From Zarea fungicola (lineage: Eukaryota > Ascomycota > Sordariomycetes > Hypocreales > Cordycipitaceae): a DNA stretch of 64,000 bases. The DNA lies in contig FWCC01000162.1 of NCBI GenBank assembly GCA_900169235.1, positions 62,001 to 126,000 on the forward strand. Reading direction: 5' to 3'. The notes beneath the pieces are model-generated. The model worked only from the letters and a program-made list of their open reading frames with translations, was not told where the DNA came from and made no database searches. The position numbers and the translations under genes were made by a program. How positions within the stretch are numbered: the first letter of the stretch is position 1; every line of letters starts with the position of its first letter. Positions 31,899-43,460 of this stretch are shown here, piece by piece.

Positions 31899-33668
31899 AT
31901 GGGGGCCAGAGCGCGACGACCTCAGTCGCACAAAAACAACCGCCCTGCGCCGTTGTCCATAAAAACAGACGGTGACATCAACGGCGAAACAAACGGCAAG
32001 GTCAACGGCAAGTCCACGGCCAAGCAAAACGGCACAATGAACGGCGGCGTCGAAATGCGCCGCAAGAATGGCTCCGGCCAGGATTCCGCCTCCTCCGTCG
32101 CCGACAACTACATGTCCCGCGAATCCTTCTCCCTCGACGATCCCGTCCCCAAGACGCCCACACACAGTGAAGCCGGCTTTTTTCAGCTGCCCCTGCAGGA
32201 TCAGAGAAACTTCATGCTGCTCGTCCTCCTCTACTTCCTCCAGGGCATCCCCATGGGTCTCGCCATGGGCTCCGTGCCCTTTCTCCTCAAGAACCACATG
32301 TCCTATAGCGAGATTGGCGTCTTCAGCTTGGCATCCTACCCCTACTCCCTCAAGCTGCTCTGGAGTCCCTTTGTCGACGCCGTCTGGAGCCCCAAGTTTG
32401 GTCGCCGCAAGACCTGGATCGTCCCCATCCAGTTTCTCTCCGGCTTTGGCATGCTCTATCTCGGAAGCCACGTCGAGGGCATGATGGCCACCACCGGCAA
32501 GCCTGGCGGCCCAACCGTCTGGAGCTTCATGCTCTGGTGGTTCTTCCTCGTCCTCATGTGTGCCACCCAGGACATTGCCGTCGACGGCTGGGCCCTGACC
32601 CTCCTCTCCCCCAGCAATGTCTCGTATGCCTCGACCGCCCAGACTGTCGGCCTGACCGCCGGCCACTTCATGTCCTACACCGTCTTCCTCGCCCTCAACG
32701 CCTCCGACTTTGCCAACAAGTGGTTCCGCTCCGTCCCCTCCGACGACGGCCTCATCTCCCTCGGCAGCTACCTGACATTTTGGGGATGGGCCTACATTGT
32801 CGTCACCATTGGTCTCGGCTTCCTCAAGCGCGAGGAAAAGTCCCAAAACGAGGACGGCGTCTGGGAGGTCTACCGCATCATGTGGGGAATCCTCAAGCTC
32901 AAAAACGTCCAGACCATCATCATTGTCCACCTCATTGCCAAGATTGGCTTCCAGGCCAACGACGGCGTCACCAACCTCAAGCTGCTCGACAAGGGCTTTG
33001 GCAAGGAAAACATGGCCCTGACTGTCCTCATTGACTTTCCCTTTGAGATTGGTCTGGGCTACTATGCCGGCATGTGGTCACAGAAATACGGAGCCATGCG
33101 ACTCTGGGGCTGGGGCTTCGTCGGCCGCCTCGGCGCCGCCCTCCTCGCCCAGCTCACGGTTGCCATCTTCCCCGCCAACGGCGTCACCACCTGGTATCTC
33201 GCCGTCGTCATCATTGAGCACATCATCTCCACCTTTACCAACACCATCATGTTTGTCGCCGTATCCGCCTTCCACGCCAAGGTCTCCGATCCCGTCATTG
33301 GCGGCACCTACATGACGCTCCTCGCTACCGCGTCCAACCTCGGCGGCACGTTCCCGCGCTTCTTTGTCCTCCGCCTTGTCGATGCCTTTACCGTCGCCAC
33401 CTGCCACCCAGGCAAGCAGCGCAGCAGCAGCGCCGGTCTCAAGGGCCCACTGGTGACGGAAGCGTTTTCCTGCGCCGTGCAAGCGGAGAAGGAGAGATGC
33501 GAGGCTGGCGGTGGCGTGTGCGAGATGACGCGCGATGGCTTCTACTGGGTCAATATCCTCTGTGTCATTTTTGGCGCGGTAACCTTTTTCTGGTACATTA
33601 AGCCCAAGGTGCGACAGCTCCAGGCGCTGCCGCTACGCGCGTGGAGATTGTCGCCCGGAAAGCAATAA
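31899..33668 (+). CDS. Acetyl-CoA transporter-like membrane protein (SLC33/AT-1 family)
   Basis: Single exon, 589 residues from the ATG at 31899. SLC33A1 carries acetyl-CoA from cytosol into the ER lumen, where it is used for protein and sugar acetylation. A polar Asn/Gly/Lys-rich N-terminus (about 1-90, with GETNGKVNGKSTAKQNG) precedes the first helix. The family core begins NFMLLVLLYFLQGIPMGLAM and continues with GSVPFLL, then SYPYSLKLLWSPFVDA. CATQDIAVDGWALTLL and AKIGFQANDGVTNLKLLDKG follow, then a loop containing GGTYMTLLATASNLGGT. The two halves give about 11-12 membrane segments. The last part carries a short Cys-rich luminal segment before the final helix and a basic tail. It lies directly upstream of the CoA-synthesis gene for phosphopantothenate-cysteine ligase on the same strand. 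Confidence 0.92.
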   Translation: MGARARRPQSHKNNRPAPLSIKTDGDINGETNGKVNGKSTAKQNGTMNGGVEMRRKNGSGQDSASSVADNYMSRESFSLDDPVPKTPTHSEAGFFQLPLQDQRNFMLLVLLYFLQGIPMGLAMGSVPFLLKNHMSYSEIGVFSLASYPYSLKLLWSPFVDAVWSPKFGRRKTWIVPIQFLSGFGMLYLGSHVEGMMATTGKPGGPTVWSFMLWWFFLVLMCATQDIAVDGWALTLLSPSNVSYASTAQTVGLTAGHFMSYTVFLALNASDFANKWFRSVPSDDGLISLGSYLTFWGWAYIVVTIGLGFLKREEKSQNEDGVWEVYRIMWGILKLKNVQTIIIVHLIAKIGFQANDGVTNLKLLDKGFGKENMALTVLIDFPFEIGLGYYAGMWSQKYGAMRLWGWGFVGRLGAALLAQLTVAIFPANGVTTWYLAVVIIEHIISTFTNTIMFVAVSAFHAKVSDPVIGGTYMTLLATASNLGGTFPRFFVLRLVDAFTVATCHPGKQRSSSAGLKGPLVTEAFSCAVQAEKERCEAGGGVCEMTRDGFYWVNILCVIFGAVTFFWYIKPKVRQLQALPLRAWRLSPGKQ

Positions 33669-34530
33669 TAAAGGGTACAGGCGAAGAAAATCCATAAAGC
33701 AAAAAGAAATGTAAAGCATATATAGCGTAGTAATGCTAGTCATCTGTAAAGAATAATTAATGATGTTTTTCACGACTTGGACTGAATATGACATTGATAG
33801 ACGGGCTAGGTCGACGTCATCGCTCATCGACTTTATACATGTTATTTCATGAATTCTAAACAGGCTATTGTGTTATTAAACTAGATGTAAACATACTAAT
33901 GTAAAGTGAAGATTTATAAAGAATTTAACTTGGCCTCATTATTGCCTTGTAGACCTCGGTCCGTCGCATCCTCAACCCCACTAGTAAACTGTCACCTCTA
34001 ATCACTACTATATACAACGAACCAGACATTCACAACATGCCCTGCGTCGGATTCAATGTTTGCATGTTCAACTGCCTACCAATAATCAAAATCCTGACTC
34101 TTTTACGCCAAATAAATATCTGATCATGACGCCGCTGGGCCACACCGTCTTCACGCCTCTACAACCTGATCCCGGAGGCGGGACAGGAGCTGCTTCGTAA
34201 ATATCAGCACAGTAATTCTGAGGGTCTTTATAAAGGCGCTCACGACGCCCAATTGTTGCAAAAAAAGTTTACTAGTTCATCCTCATCTCCATCTTTAACT
34301 GTGACACTTTATATTTTGTTACAAGGCGTCTAGACGTCTGTGACCACCATCACGACTTGGCTTCATAAAGGCTTAACCCCTCACCTCACCCCCACCATCA
34401 AAGTTTAATTCATCTTCAATTACTTACGACAACTCTCAATTCAACATTGATTATTTTGAATCGTGTAATTGAAGACTTGACACCTGATATTAGAGAAACG
34501 CTGAAAAAAAAACGCAGTGTCGTCAAAACC
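33669..34530. other. Spacer between SLC33-like and PPCS genes
   Basis: AT-rich, about 860 bases. A CT-rich segment shortly before 34447 looks like a promoter or leader. No gene supported. Confidence 0.5.
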
Positions 34531-35733
34531 ATGGCCTCGGCACAATCCGTCAAGGCCGAAGATGCCTACTTCTCATCTAACCCGCCTCCTCGTCATCTCG
34601 AGACCCATCTCGCGCAGGCGTCCGCCTTTATCGATGCCCACGCCGCCGCCGGCCATCGCGTCGTCCTCATCACCTCGGGCGGTACCACGGTGCCCCTCGA
34701 GAAGCAGACGGTGCGCTTCATTGACAACTTTAGCGCAGGCACCCGCGGCGCCACCTCGGCCGAGTACTTTCTCTCTGCGGGCTATGCCGTCATTTTCCTG
34801 CACCGCGAGTTTAGCCTGCAGCCGTACTCGCGGCACTACACGCACGCCAAGGACTGCTTCCTCGATTTTTTAGACGAAGACGAGGAGGGCGATGAGAGTA
34901 GCAGTGGCAGCGGCTCGGGGGAGCGGAGAGTGGTGGTGCGGAAAAAGGACCAGGCGCGCATCCTGGGCGTGCTGCGCGAGTACAAAAAGGCAAAGAGGAG
35001 CAACATGCTGCTCATGCTGCCCTTTGTCACCATTGGCGACTACCTGCACGAGCTACGCGGCATCGCGCGGCTGATGCGCCCGCTCGGCCCCCGCGGTCTG
35101 CTGTACCTCGCCGCCGCCGTGTCGGATTTCTTTGTGCCGCCCGAGCGCATGGCGGAGCACAAGATTCAATCCACCGACGCGGCCAAGGCGCTGCAGGACA
35201 GGCAGAAGCTGCAGAACCAACAGCAGCAGCAGCAGCAGCAGCAGCAGGCTTCGGCGGAGTCGACCTTGTCTGCCGAGCAGCGCGAGGACGACAACCACCC
35301 GGCGTTTGACAACTTTGACAACCCCCGCGTGCCCCTCTCCCGCCGCCTCGTCGTGGACCTCGACCCCGTCCCCAAGTTCCTCGAGAACCTCGTCGACGGC
35401 TGGGCCCCCGAGGGCATGATTGTCAGCTACAAGCTCGAGACGGACCCCACCATCCTCGTGCACAAGGCCCGCACCAGCCTGGAGCGCTACCAGCACCATC
35501 TCGTCATTGGCAACCTGCTGACGACGAGGAAGTGGGAGGTGGTCTTTGTCAGTCCCAAGCGCGACGACTACTGGCTGCGGGTGAAGAGGGACGGTGGCTG
35601 GGGCGAGGCCGAGGGCAGGCCGCTGCGCGCGGAGGAGCTGCCCAGGGAGGAGCCGGATGAGGAGGTCGAGGGCCTGATTATTCCCGAGGTGGCGAGGTTG
35701 CATGATGAGCATATTAAGGCCAAGAGGTCTTGA
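34531..35733 (+). CDS. CAB2: Phosphopantothenate-cysteine ligase (PPCS/Cab2), coenzyme A synthesis
   Basis: Joins 4'-phosphopantothenate and cysteine, the second step of CoA synthesis; eukaryotic enzymes prefer ATP. Single exon, 400 residues. VVLITSGGTTVPLEKQTVRF followed by IDNFSAGTRGATSAEYFL are the nucleotide-binding and dimer-interface motifs. LMLPFVTIGDYLHEL and LYLAAAVSDFFVPP are the substrate region. PKFL and VSYKLETD lie in the C-terminal half. There are two low-complexity insertions: an acidic/Ser-Gly run (DEDEEGDESSSGSGSG) and a glutamine run from nine CAG codons at 35221-35247. The open frame runs further upstream, but the ATG at 34531 fits the family N-terminus. It follows the acetyl-CoA transporter gene head-to-tail. 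Confidence 0.93.
   Translation: MASAQSVKAEDAYFSSNPPPRHLETHLAQASAFIDAHAAAGHRVVLITSGGTTVPLEKQTVRFIDNFSAGTRGATSAEYFLSAGYAVIFLHREFSLQPYSRHYTHAKDCFLDFLDEDEEGDESSSGSGSGERRVVVRKKDQARILGVLREYKKAKRSNMLLMLPFVTIGDYLHELRGIARLMRPLGPRGLLYLAAAVSDFFVPPERMAEHKIQSTDAAKALQDRQKLQNQQQQQQQQQQASAESTLSAEQREDDNHPAFDNFDNPRVPLSRRLVVDLDPVPKFLENLVDGWAPEGMIVSYKLETDPTILVHKARTSLERYQHHLVIGNLLTTRKWEVVFVSPKRDDYWLRVKRDGGWGEAEGRPLRAEELPREEPDEEVEGLIIPEVARLHDEHIKAKRS
35221..35247 (+). repeat. CAG trinucleotide repeat (9 units) inside PPCS
   Basis: Nine CAG units in frame encode glutamine after a CAA codon. It lies in a loop insertion of the ligase and may vary in length between strains. Confidence 0.9.
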
Positions 35734-38049
35734 TCATTCAATTTGTAAAAAAAAATAAAAAAAAAAATAAATGAAAAGAAAAAGAAAAGAAAGAGAGAAA
35801 CGACATTTGGCAAAGCAGGGTAAAGTTTCGATGGGACGAGTAGAGGGGAACGCTGGAGGTCATCCGAGCGCATCAAGGCAAGCATAGTTTTCTGCATATT
35901 ATTATACAAAGAAACAAATAGTTTTAAAATCAGGTCGATATTCGCATCAACTCCGAAATTGAATGCAATAAATGCCTGCAGCGAGTAGTAGAGCAACGGC
36001 CATCCATTGTACACTATCTACTATCCACTATTTTATAATTCAAAGTCAAGGCCAAGCATCTCAACGGGCTGCATTACAAGGCCAACATCTACCGACATAT
36101 TGGCCATTTCAGTTGTAAGAAGATAGCGGCGCAGCGAAACGCACGAAAGAATTGGGCCGTAGCATCCCAGGAGGGGCCTAGGATGATCAACAGCTCCTTC
36201 TCCCTTCTGCGATACAGCTCTAGACATCATAGTCTTGCTCCTCTGGAATATGCTATCGCTTGACGATCCCAAGGCAGCCGCACCTGTAACCAATGTCACA
36301 CAGTCTTTGCTTCTGCCGTCTCACCATGCCCTATAGTCTACAACCGAGATTACCGAAAGCCACCTTGGATCAGATCCGGAACCCTAAGAAACACCCGTGA
36401 ACCTGATGCACAGCTACCGTGAACCCATTGATTTGACTACTGGTAAAGAGCCCGTTTTCACCCTTGGCAGCCAAGCGGGAAGGGCCGACTGCAAGCGACC
36501 CAATGCAATACCTGAGCTCTTAATAATACCATATGCATGGATCTTTTGTTTTCTTGGTCGAACTTTTGCCTCCCCTCTTGTTCTTGCCTCTCAAAGATTC
36601 AATGGTATCCCGTGCAAAATGCACAGCCCGCAGCAACAACGCGGATTCGGAAGGTCGATGCATTTTCGGCCCCATCCCTGTGCTGCTCACTGACCCCTGT
36701 AAGTAGACTATTATGTTAACTTTTCTTGGCACTTGACCTGCAGCTGCCTATTACAGTAGCTGACCCTTTTATCTGGATAGCTACCAGTCGCTTCCGACAT
36801 TGTACCAACCAGGTATACTCTCTCGAGTCTAATCCGCTGCTTTTTGATAAAGAAGCCTGGTTTGGTCTGAATATAACTACGGCTGCATGAAAAAGAGGCG
36901 TCATGGCGCCGCCGGCCAACCCCTGGCACTAACTAGTGTTCCTCCTCGATCAACGCCAATGGTATCCCACTGGCCAACCAGAGCCTTTGGAACCCGAGTC
37001 TGAACATGTCCGACTTCATCGTTACTCGTAATTGGACAACACAATTTTTAACTCTATTTCAATGTTAATCAGCTGCTTCTTTCCGCTACACATCAATCTT
37101 TTTGGTTCGTCGAGCTTGAAACGGATGGCAGCTCAGATGTTAAGTGGCTCATCCCGGGTTGTACGCCGACTTGTACCGTCTTTGATTCAGCTACGCCCAA
37201 TAAGAAATAGCCACAAGACATATTGAACACAATCATATGCAATGTATATTATACCCTCGTATAGAAGCAAAGCCCAGCGCTTGTACATATTCCTTAACCC
37301 TCTTTTAGGAAGTTGTCTTGTCATCCTCCCCGTATTCAAGTAACTCACCGGTCCGGCGCAATTAGCCCCAAAGAGGCAATCACTCGGGCAAAATGATAGA
37401 GTTTGCCCGCGTGAGGGCATCTTACCTTGTGCGACCCCACGCGCAGGGCTCTTGGCTCCAGCTCATGCAGATGGTGGAGGGTCAGTTGGTCCACACCTTA
37501 AAGGTAAATCCTCACTGGCTATACTTGATGGGGCAGGTCGCCGAGATGCATTGTCCCCTGACTAGACCCAGCCTGGTGCTTGTTGCAGGAACCAATTGAC
37601 GAATGTAGCCGCGCCTGACTCTTACTTGCTCATATCAGTTTTTTTGCTGGATTTAGCGTTATGGATAACGTTACTGCAGTACATGATTGATTTGGCCAGA
37701 GACAGGAAAGCAAGGTCACCCCAACACCCACATCTTCGGGGACCGGCATGGGGTATTTGGGCTCGCTGATATAGTAGAAATACCGACGCCATTGGATGTT
37801 ACATCGGTCAGCCGTGGCTTGTGCTCTCAACTGTAGTTTCTAGAGAGAATAATAGCTTGCCTTGTGCACCTATATATATTGCCCCAGGATCGCATATATT
37901 TGCAAGTTCCTGGACTGTATTCCACATCGTTTCACTCTTTCAATTTGCGTCTTTACCCTGAGCTCGACTTGTGCTTGCCTGGTTTCATTTAATACCATTG
38001 TTACTCTATAATATAAGCAGCTCTGAATATCGCGGTACAGTCGGCAACC
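35734..38049. other. Spacer between PPCS and the metalloprotease gene
   Basis: About 2.3 kb. Begins with an A-rich 3' tail (35745-35800). A minus-strand frame of 88 codons at 36033-36299 has no recognised family and weak codon bias. TATATATAT at 37871-37879, about 170 bases before the protease ATG, may be its TATA element. Confidence 0.45.
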
Positions 38050-39208
38050 ATGCTCTTCTCTGCCCGCCTCGCTACCGCCTTGCTGGCCGTCGTGCCCTTG
38101 GCCGCTTCTTTCCCCCAGGAGCTTACACGCAGCACCCGGGAGTTCTGCAAGTCTGAGCCGAGCCCTGATCTTCTTGCTCTCCATGAACTGATTGTCAACG
38201 AGGACAAACCCACCATGGACAAGATTGCCCAGGGCGAGGCGCACATCCAGAATGCCCTCGAACGGGGCGAGTCTGGGTTGCACAGCCGCAGCCCAAGCAT
38301 GCAGGTCACCCGTCGTGATACCGGCGAGCTGATTACGCTGGATATTTGGTTCCACGTTGTCTACAACCAGAACTCTACCCAGGGTGGTTTTATCACTGTA
38401 CGTCATGAAATCAATTAGCGGGTCGACATCCATATCTAGTCGGCAGAAAGAAAATACCAGAAGAAAAAGACGAAAACAAGAAGAACACTTGAAACGAGAA
38501 AAGCTAACACAATTCTACAGCCACTTAAACTGCAAGAGCAGCTCAAAGTCCTCAACACGGCCTACGACCCCAGCAACCTCAACTTCAAGCTCGTGGGCAC
38601 CGACTATACCCTCAACGCCACCTGGGCCAACCAGCCCGACGACTACGAGGCCGACATGAAAACGGCCCTGCACAAGGGTGACTCCCGCACGGTCAACGTC
38701 TACTTTGTCCCCGGCCTCGGCAACGGCGGCGTCTGTGTCTTCCCCAACATGAACGCGTATGGCTTCGAGGCCCTCGCCATGGACGGCTGCATGGTCGGCT
38801 CCTTCTCCGTCCCGGGTTCCAAAGGCCCCTTCAACATGGGCTACACCGCTGTCCACGAGATTGGCCACTGGTTCGGTCTGCTGCACACCTTCCAGGGCGG
38901 CTGCGACGCGAAGAAGGGCGACTTCATCGCCGACACCCCCGCCGAGGCCACGCCCAATGTCGCCGTGTGCCCGGCCGGTCGCGATACCTGCCCGGATCTT
39001 CCTGGGCTCGACCCCATTGAAAACTACATGGACTACTCCAACGAGTAAGTAAAGCCTGATTTTGTTATCTTTATTATTATTATTGGATTAAAATAGAACC
39101 AGTTCGCTAACATTGCTTTCCAGCGCTTGCTACAGCACCTTTACTCCTGGCCAGACATCTCGCATGCGCTCTATCCTTGCCCTGATTCGTCTTGGCGATC
39201 TCAACTAA
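38050..39208 (+). CDS. Secreted metalloprotease, M43 (pappalysin/cytophagalysin) family
   Basis: Zinc endopeptidase secreted by fungi, often of the MEP1 type. Exons 38050-38397, 38521-39044 and 39124-39208; 318 residues. The signal peptide is MLFSARLATALLAVVPLAAS. A propeptide-like region follows to about residue 95, and then the catalytic domain with LDIWFHVVYN. HEIGHWFGLLHTF (residues 228-240) is the zinc site HExxHxxGxxH, and NYMDYSND is the Met-turn region. Cysteines around GGCDAKKG, VAVCPAGRDTCPD and DACYSTFT fit the family disulphides. Intron 1 has GTACGT/CTACAG and intron 2 GTAAGT/TTCCAG, and both restore conserved blocks. Targets may be host or dead-tissue protein. Confidence 0.93.
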
Positions 39209-39931
39209 TAACCAACTGTATTTGACTTGTTTGTGTTTTGTAAATAGCATTTTCCTTATTGTTGTATTTATGCATTGGGAAGCGAAAGTGTGAGTCGGTG
39301 AGTGAAGACCAAATGTAAATATAAGCAAAATTACAGTGGCAGGGGTACATAGTAAGAAATACGTGATACTTTATTTATTTATCCATCCTTTAGACATTTT
39401 TGTCTCAATGTCGATAAATACATAAATACATAAATCATTTTGTGTGGCTGGGAGAGACAAGGTTACACTGGCAGTCAGTTCTCCAATCTTATGCATGTGG
39501 GTGTCACAAGATAGGAACGCCACGAAACTTTTGAATTCTCGGCGATTGAGATTTCGGATTCTATTTTTTAGCTTAAAAAGCTTGACCTGGTACCCGGCAT
39601 CTGCATACATGTTCGCCACCCTCGCGCATTGAGAAGAGGGGACGATGCAGTAAGAATATGCAGCATGGCCCACCAGCTGAGACAAGACCAATGCAAGGTA
39701 AACGGAGGAGAAAACAATAGATTGCGAGACGCAAATTTTATTTTCCAGCATATTTCTCTTTTCCCCTTGTCCAAGAAGTCTTTCTTGTCCCTTTCATAAA
39801 GGCTATCAATCCCTCGCGTTGCGATAGTGACAGATGTAATAAAAGACACTTCCTGCCCTGCTCACTTACACTGGAAGTTTTACCCATCATCCAAAATACA
39901 CAACGGCTGCAACGTGTAGAACTTCCAGAAG
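39209..39931. other. Spacer between M43 protease and permease genes
   Basis: About 720 bases, AT-rich near the protease 3' end. No gene supported. Confidence 0.5.
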
Positions 39932-41612
39932 ATGCACATATTTCACTCCCGCTCCTCCTCGGCCTCCTCGGAGGCTAGGGCCTCACACATTCAGCTCGGC
40001 TACCCAGCCGAGCTCCGTCGAAACCGCGCCTTGGCGGCCGTCCTCAGCATGGCCCTTGCCATCACCGCCGTCCCCTACGGCATGGGAAGTGCCCTCACCA
40101 GTGCGGCCGTCTACGGTGGTGGCCCTCTCTCCCTCTTCGTCGGCCTCCTTGTCGTGCTCCTCCTCGACGGCTGTGTTGCTCTTTCTCTTGCTGAGCTGGC
40201 CTCGCGCTTCCCTACGTCTTCGGGCGTCTACTACTGGTCCTACCGGCTTCTCGCACCAACCGCCGCCGCCGCCGCCGCCACCGCTGCCACGGACAAGAAG
40301 ACGACGGCAGAAACAACATCGGCAACAAAGGGAATCTCACAGGCTGCAGTGTCGCTGTCGTACATTACAGGCTGGTTCTGGCTCATTGGCAACTGGACCA
40401 TTACCCTCTCCGTCAACTTTGGCTTCGCGTCCCTCATCGCCGCCACCGTCGCCATCTATGAGCCCTCCTGGAACGCCTCCGCGTGGGAGCTCCTCCTCGT
40501 CTTCTTTGCGCTCTGCCTCGTCACGTTTGCCATCTGCGCCGCGGGCGACTCCCTCCTGCCCTACGTCGACACCGTCGCCGCCGCGTGGAACCTGCTCACC
40601 ATCCTCGTGGTGCTCATCTGCCTTGCCGCGACGGCCAAGACGGGCCGGCACTCGGCCGGGTTCGCCCTCGGCCACTACGACGACTCCTTCTCCGGCTGGG
40701 GCCGGGGCTTCTCCTTCTTCATCGGCCTGCTCCCGCCCGCCTACACCTTCTGCGCCATCGGCATGGTGACGTCCATGGCCGAGGAGTGCGAGGACCCAGA
40801 GGTCCAGGTCCCGCGCGCCATGACGCTCTGCATGCCCCTGGGCGGCGCCGCCGCGCTCCTCTTCGTCCTGCCCATCTGCTTCACCCTCCCGCCGCAGGCC
40901 GACCTGCTCGCTGACGCCCCCTACGGCCAGGCGCTGCCGTACATCCTCGCACGGGTCCTCGGCAGCCGCGGCGGCGCCGTCGCCGTCATGGCGCTCGTCC
41001 TCGGCGTCGCCCTGTTCTGCTCCGTGAGCATCACCACGACCGCCTCGCGGTGCACGTGGGCCTTTGCGCGCGACAGCGGCATTCCCCTCAGCGGCGTGTG
41101 GGCGCGCACCGTCGCCGGCCGCCCGCTCCCGGCGCTGGCCCTCGTCACCGTCATTGAGATGCTGCTGGGCCTCATCAACCTCGGCAGCACCAGCGCCTTT
41201 ACCGCGTTCGTCTCGGTCGGCGTCATGGGGCTCGCCATGGGCTACCTCGTGCCCATTGCCATTAGCCTCGCCACGAGGCGGAGGGAGGTGGCCTTGGCGC
41301 GCTGGCGGCTGCGTCCCGCGGTCGGTGTCGCGGTCAACGTCGTGGCCCTGCTTTGGATCGCGTTTGAGCTGGTGCTGTTTAGCATGCCGCAGACGCTGCC
41401 CGTGACGGCTGCATCGATGAACTATGCGTCGGTTGTGTTTGTGGGGTTCGCCGTCATCAGTGCGACCTGGTACTGCATCTCGGGGAGACGTGGTAAGTTT
41501 GCACTTTTTTCTGGATTCTGGTGGGATTTTTTTTTCAAGCTAACTTGTACGTGTAGATTTCAAAGGCCCGCCAGATGAGACTCGTATTCACCAAGACGCA
41601 CAGGTTTATTGA
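39932..41612 (+). CDS. APC-family amino acid/GABA/choline permease
   Basis: Plasma-membrane transporter of the amino acid-polyamine-choline superfamily. Exons 39932-41492 and 41557-41612, 538 residues. The opening LGYPAELRRNRALAAVLSMA and LASRFPTSSGVYYWSYRL are typical of the fungal GABA/choline permease group. SMAEECEDPEVQVPRAM is the conserved loop after helix 6, and TWAFARDSGIPLS and GSTSAFTAFVSVG are later family segments. About 12 hydrophobic segments are present. The second exon, reached by GTAAGT and TGTAG, adds the polar tail FKGPPDETRIHQDAQVY, starting in the usual YKGP-like tail. An unusual alanine run (PTAAAAAAATAATDKK, near 40258-40300) sits in the loop after helix 3. Codons are very GC-rich. 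The substrate is not settled. Confidence 0.9.
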
Positions 41613-42031
41613 ATCACGGCCTCCAAGTCTTTGCGAGGGAACAAATCTTCATCAAAGCTTCTTCAACTTCATAAAAAATGGATATCATACTCGTTCAATT
41701 ATATAAAACTTTTGATAGAGCACTGGGCTAACCGGGCTTGGTCATGATAGAGAAGCATAGTCATCAACTGCGCATATTCGACGCAAGGTAAAAGTGCAGA
41801 AATCAGAAAAGAAGAAGGAAACGAGACTCCAGACTATGCGAATGGCAGGTTACTTTTGGGTCTAATACGCCTATACCATATACACTCGGGTATGAAGGTA
41901 TGCGTGCCTGTTGTTAAATGTCGTAAGAATGCTCCGGGTATGTATGCTGTGGGGAATCCGAGGTAAATGCAAGTCACAAAACGTAATGCAAAGAGAAATA
42001 AAGCAAGTCGTAGAGAAAGGGTGGCATAGCT
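41613..42031. other. Convergent 3' spacer between two transporter genes
   Basis: About 420 bases between the stops of convergent genes. AT-rich, no separate gene. Confidence 0.5.
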
Positions 42032-43460
42032 CTAGTACGCCGACAAACAATTCTTCCACCCGACCTTGGCGGCCTTGGCCCAGATAAGAAACCCGCCGGC
42101 ACCGACATAAATGCAGCCAGTAAAGATGATGAGCTGCTGGTACGAGCCGTTGTTGGCCTGGACGATGCTTCCCGCAATGGGGATACCAATCAGACAGGCA
42201 AATGAGACGACCGTATATGTCGTGGCGTAGTACCGGCCGTATTCCTGTGTCTTGCACATACGCCCGATGCACACTGGCGCGATAGCAATTCCAGTACCGC
42301 TGGCAAAGCCAAACAACAAGGAAAAGATGATGATGCCAGCGCTTGTGTGGCCGAGGGGCAGCCAAACGCAGAAGCACGCCACGAGGGATACTGCTACTGA
42401 CAGCAAGCAAGTGTTGAAGGCGCCAATCACATCCGAGTAGTAGCCTGGCAGGGCTCGACCGACGACAGACCCTGCATTCATGATGGGAATCAGGTGGTAG
42501 GCGTATTCTTGACTGAAGCCCTTGTGTATCGCATACGTCGAAATGTAGGCGAGGGGGATGAAGAGGGAGAACTCAAGAAGGAAGATGCCAATCGTGGTAA
42601 GCGCGAAAGGAATCTGGCGGAAGATGCGGACGTCTGGGTGCGCTGTTGCGTTCTTGGCAGGTGGTAGGCGGGATCGAACAAGCACAACGGCGATAAGGCT
42701 GCAGACGAGGCTGATGAGAGCCACGACTCGCGTAGACCAGCCATAGCCGATTCGGTCAAAGAGATCGGTCAGCATTAGCGGGTAGATTATGCCTCCAAGC
42801 CCACCCGCACAACTGGCAACGCCGGTAGCGAAACCTCGCCGGGCCTTGAACCAGTGGCCGACGGCAGCAATGGAAGGTGTGAAAATCAAGGATGTGCCAA
42901 GGCCGCCAAGGACACCAAAGGAGAGGATAAACTGCCATAGTTCTGCAGGATTTGTCAGTAGCCGCTACAGACTTGGGCGACGGTACACACTTACGGGTAC
43001 AAAAGCTCATGCCCACCATGGCAACCGTTATGCATACACAGCCACTAACAAGCAGCCATCGAGGTCCGTACATGTCAAAGATGGGACCAAAGTAGACGCC
43101 ACCGAAAAAGGCAAGAAAGGTGTAGATGGAAAAAATCCAGCCAACGGTGCCTTCGCTATAGCCCTTTAGTTGATGATCAAGGGTGTAGGCTTGGAAAATG
43201 GCAATGCTATTCATCAGTCCCATAGCCGAGAATAGAGCAAAGAAAGATCCGAGAACTACGATCCATGCGGCCCAGCCGCCTTCAGGATAGGTTTCCTCGT
43301 ACGAGGCGCTGGAAACGGCTGTCGCCTGTTTCTCAACTTGGCCTCCGTCCTGGTTTGCGCCTCCAGCGGGGCCTATGCCAGGAGCGTCATTGCCTTCAAT
43401 CTGCTGTTCCATGTCATGCTGCTCATGGATAGCCCTTGAGTTGACCTGTTGGACGTCCAT
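42032..43460 (-). CDS. MFS monocarboxylate-type transporter
   Basis: Exons 43460-42995 and 42942-42032, 458 residues. The N-terminus is polar (about 60 residues, Gln/Gly-rich). YPEGGWAAWIVVLGSFFAL is the monocarboxylate transporter signature in helix 1, GWIFSIYTFLAFFGGVYFGP the second helix, and GPRWLLVSG follows. The second half starts in FTPSIAAVGHWFKARRGFAT, followed by GVASCAGGLGG. Twelve helices fit. The single intron has GTAAGT and CTGCAG with a CTGAC branch site. The ATG at 43460 is the first; the frame upstream uses only GTG. The family includes fungal Mch proteins, carriers of carboxylates, riboflavin or other solutes. Substrate unknown. Confidence 0.9.

Noticed and set aside
31884..32930. 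348-codon minus-strand open frame opposite the SLC33-like gene
   Set aside because: Typical antisense shadow of a GC3-biased gene; the plus-strand product matches a known family end to end.
36033..36299. 88-codon minus-strand frame
   Set aside because: No recognised family and no convincing splice extension; left as spacer.
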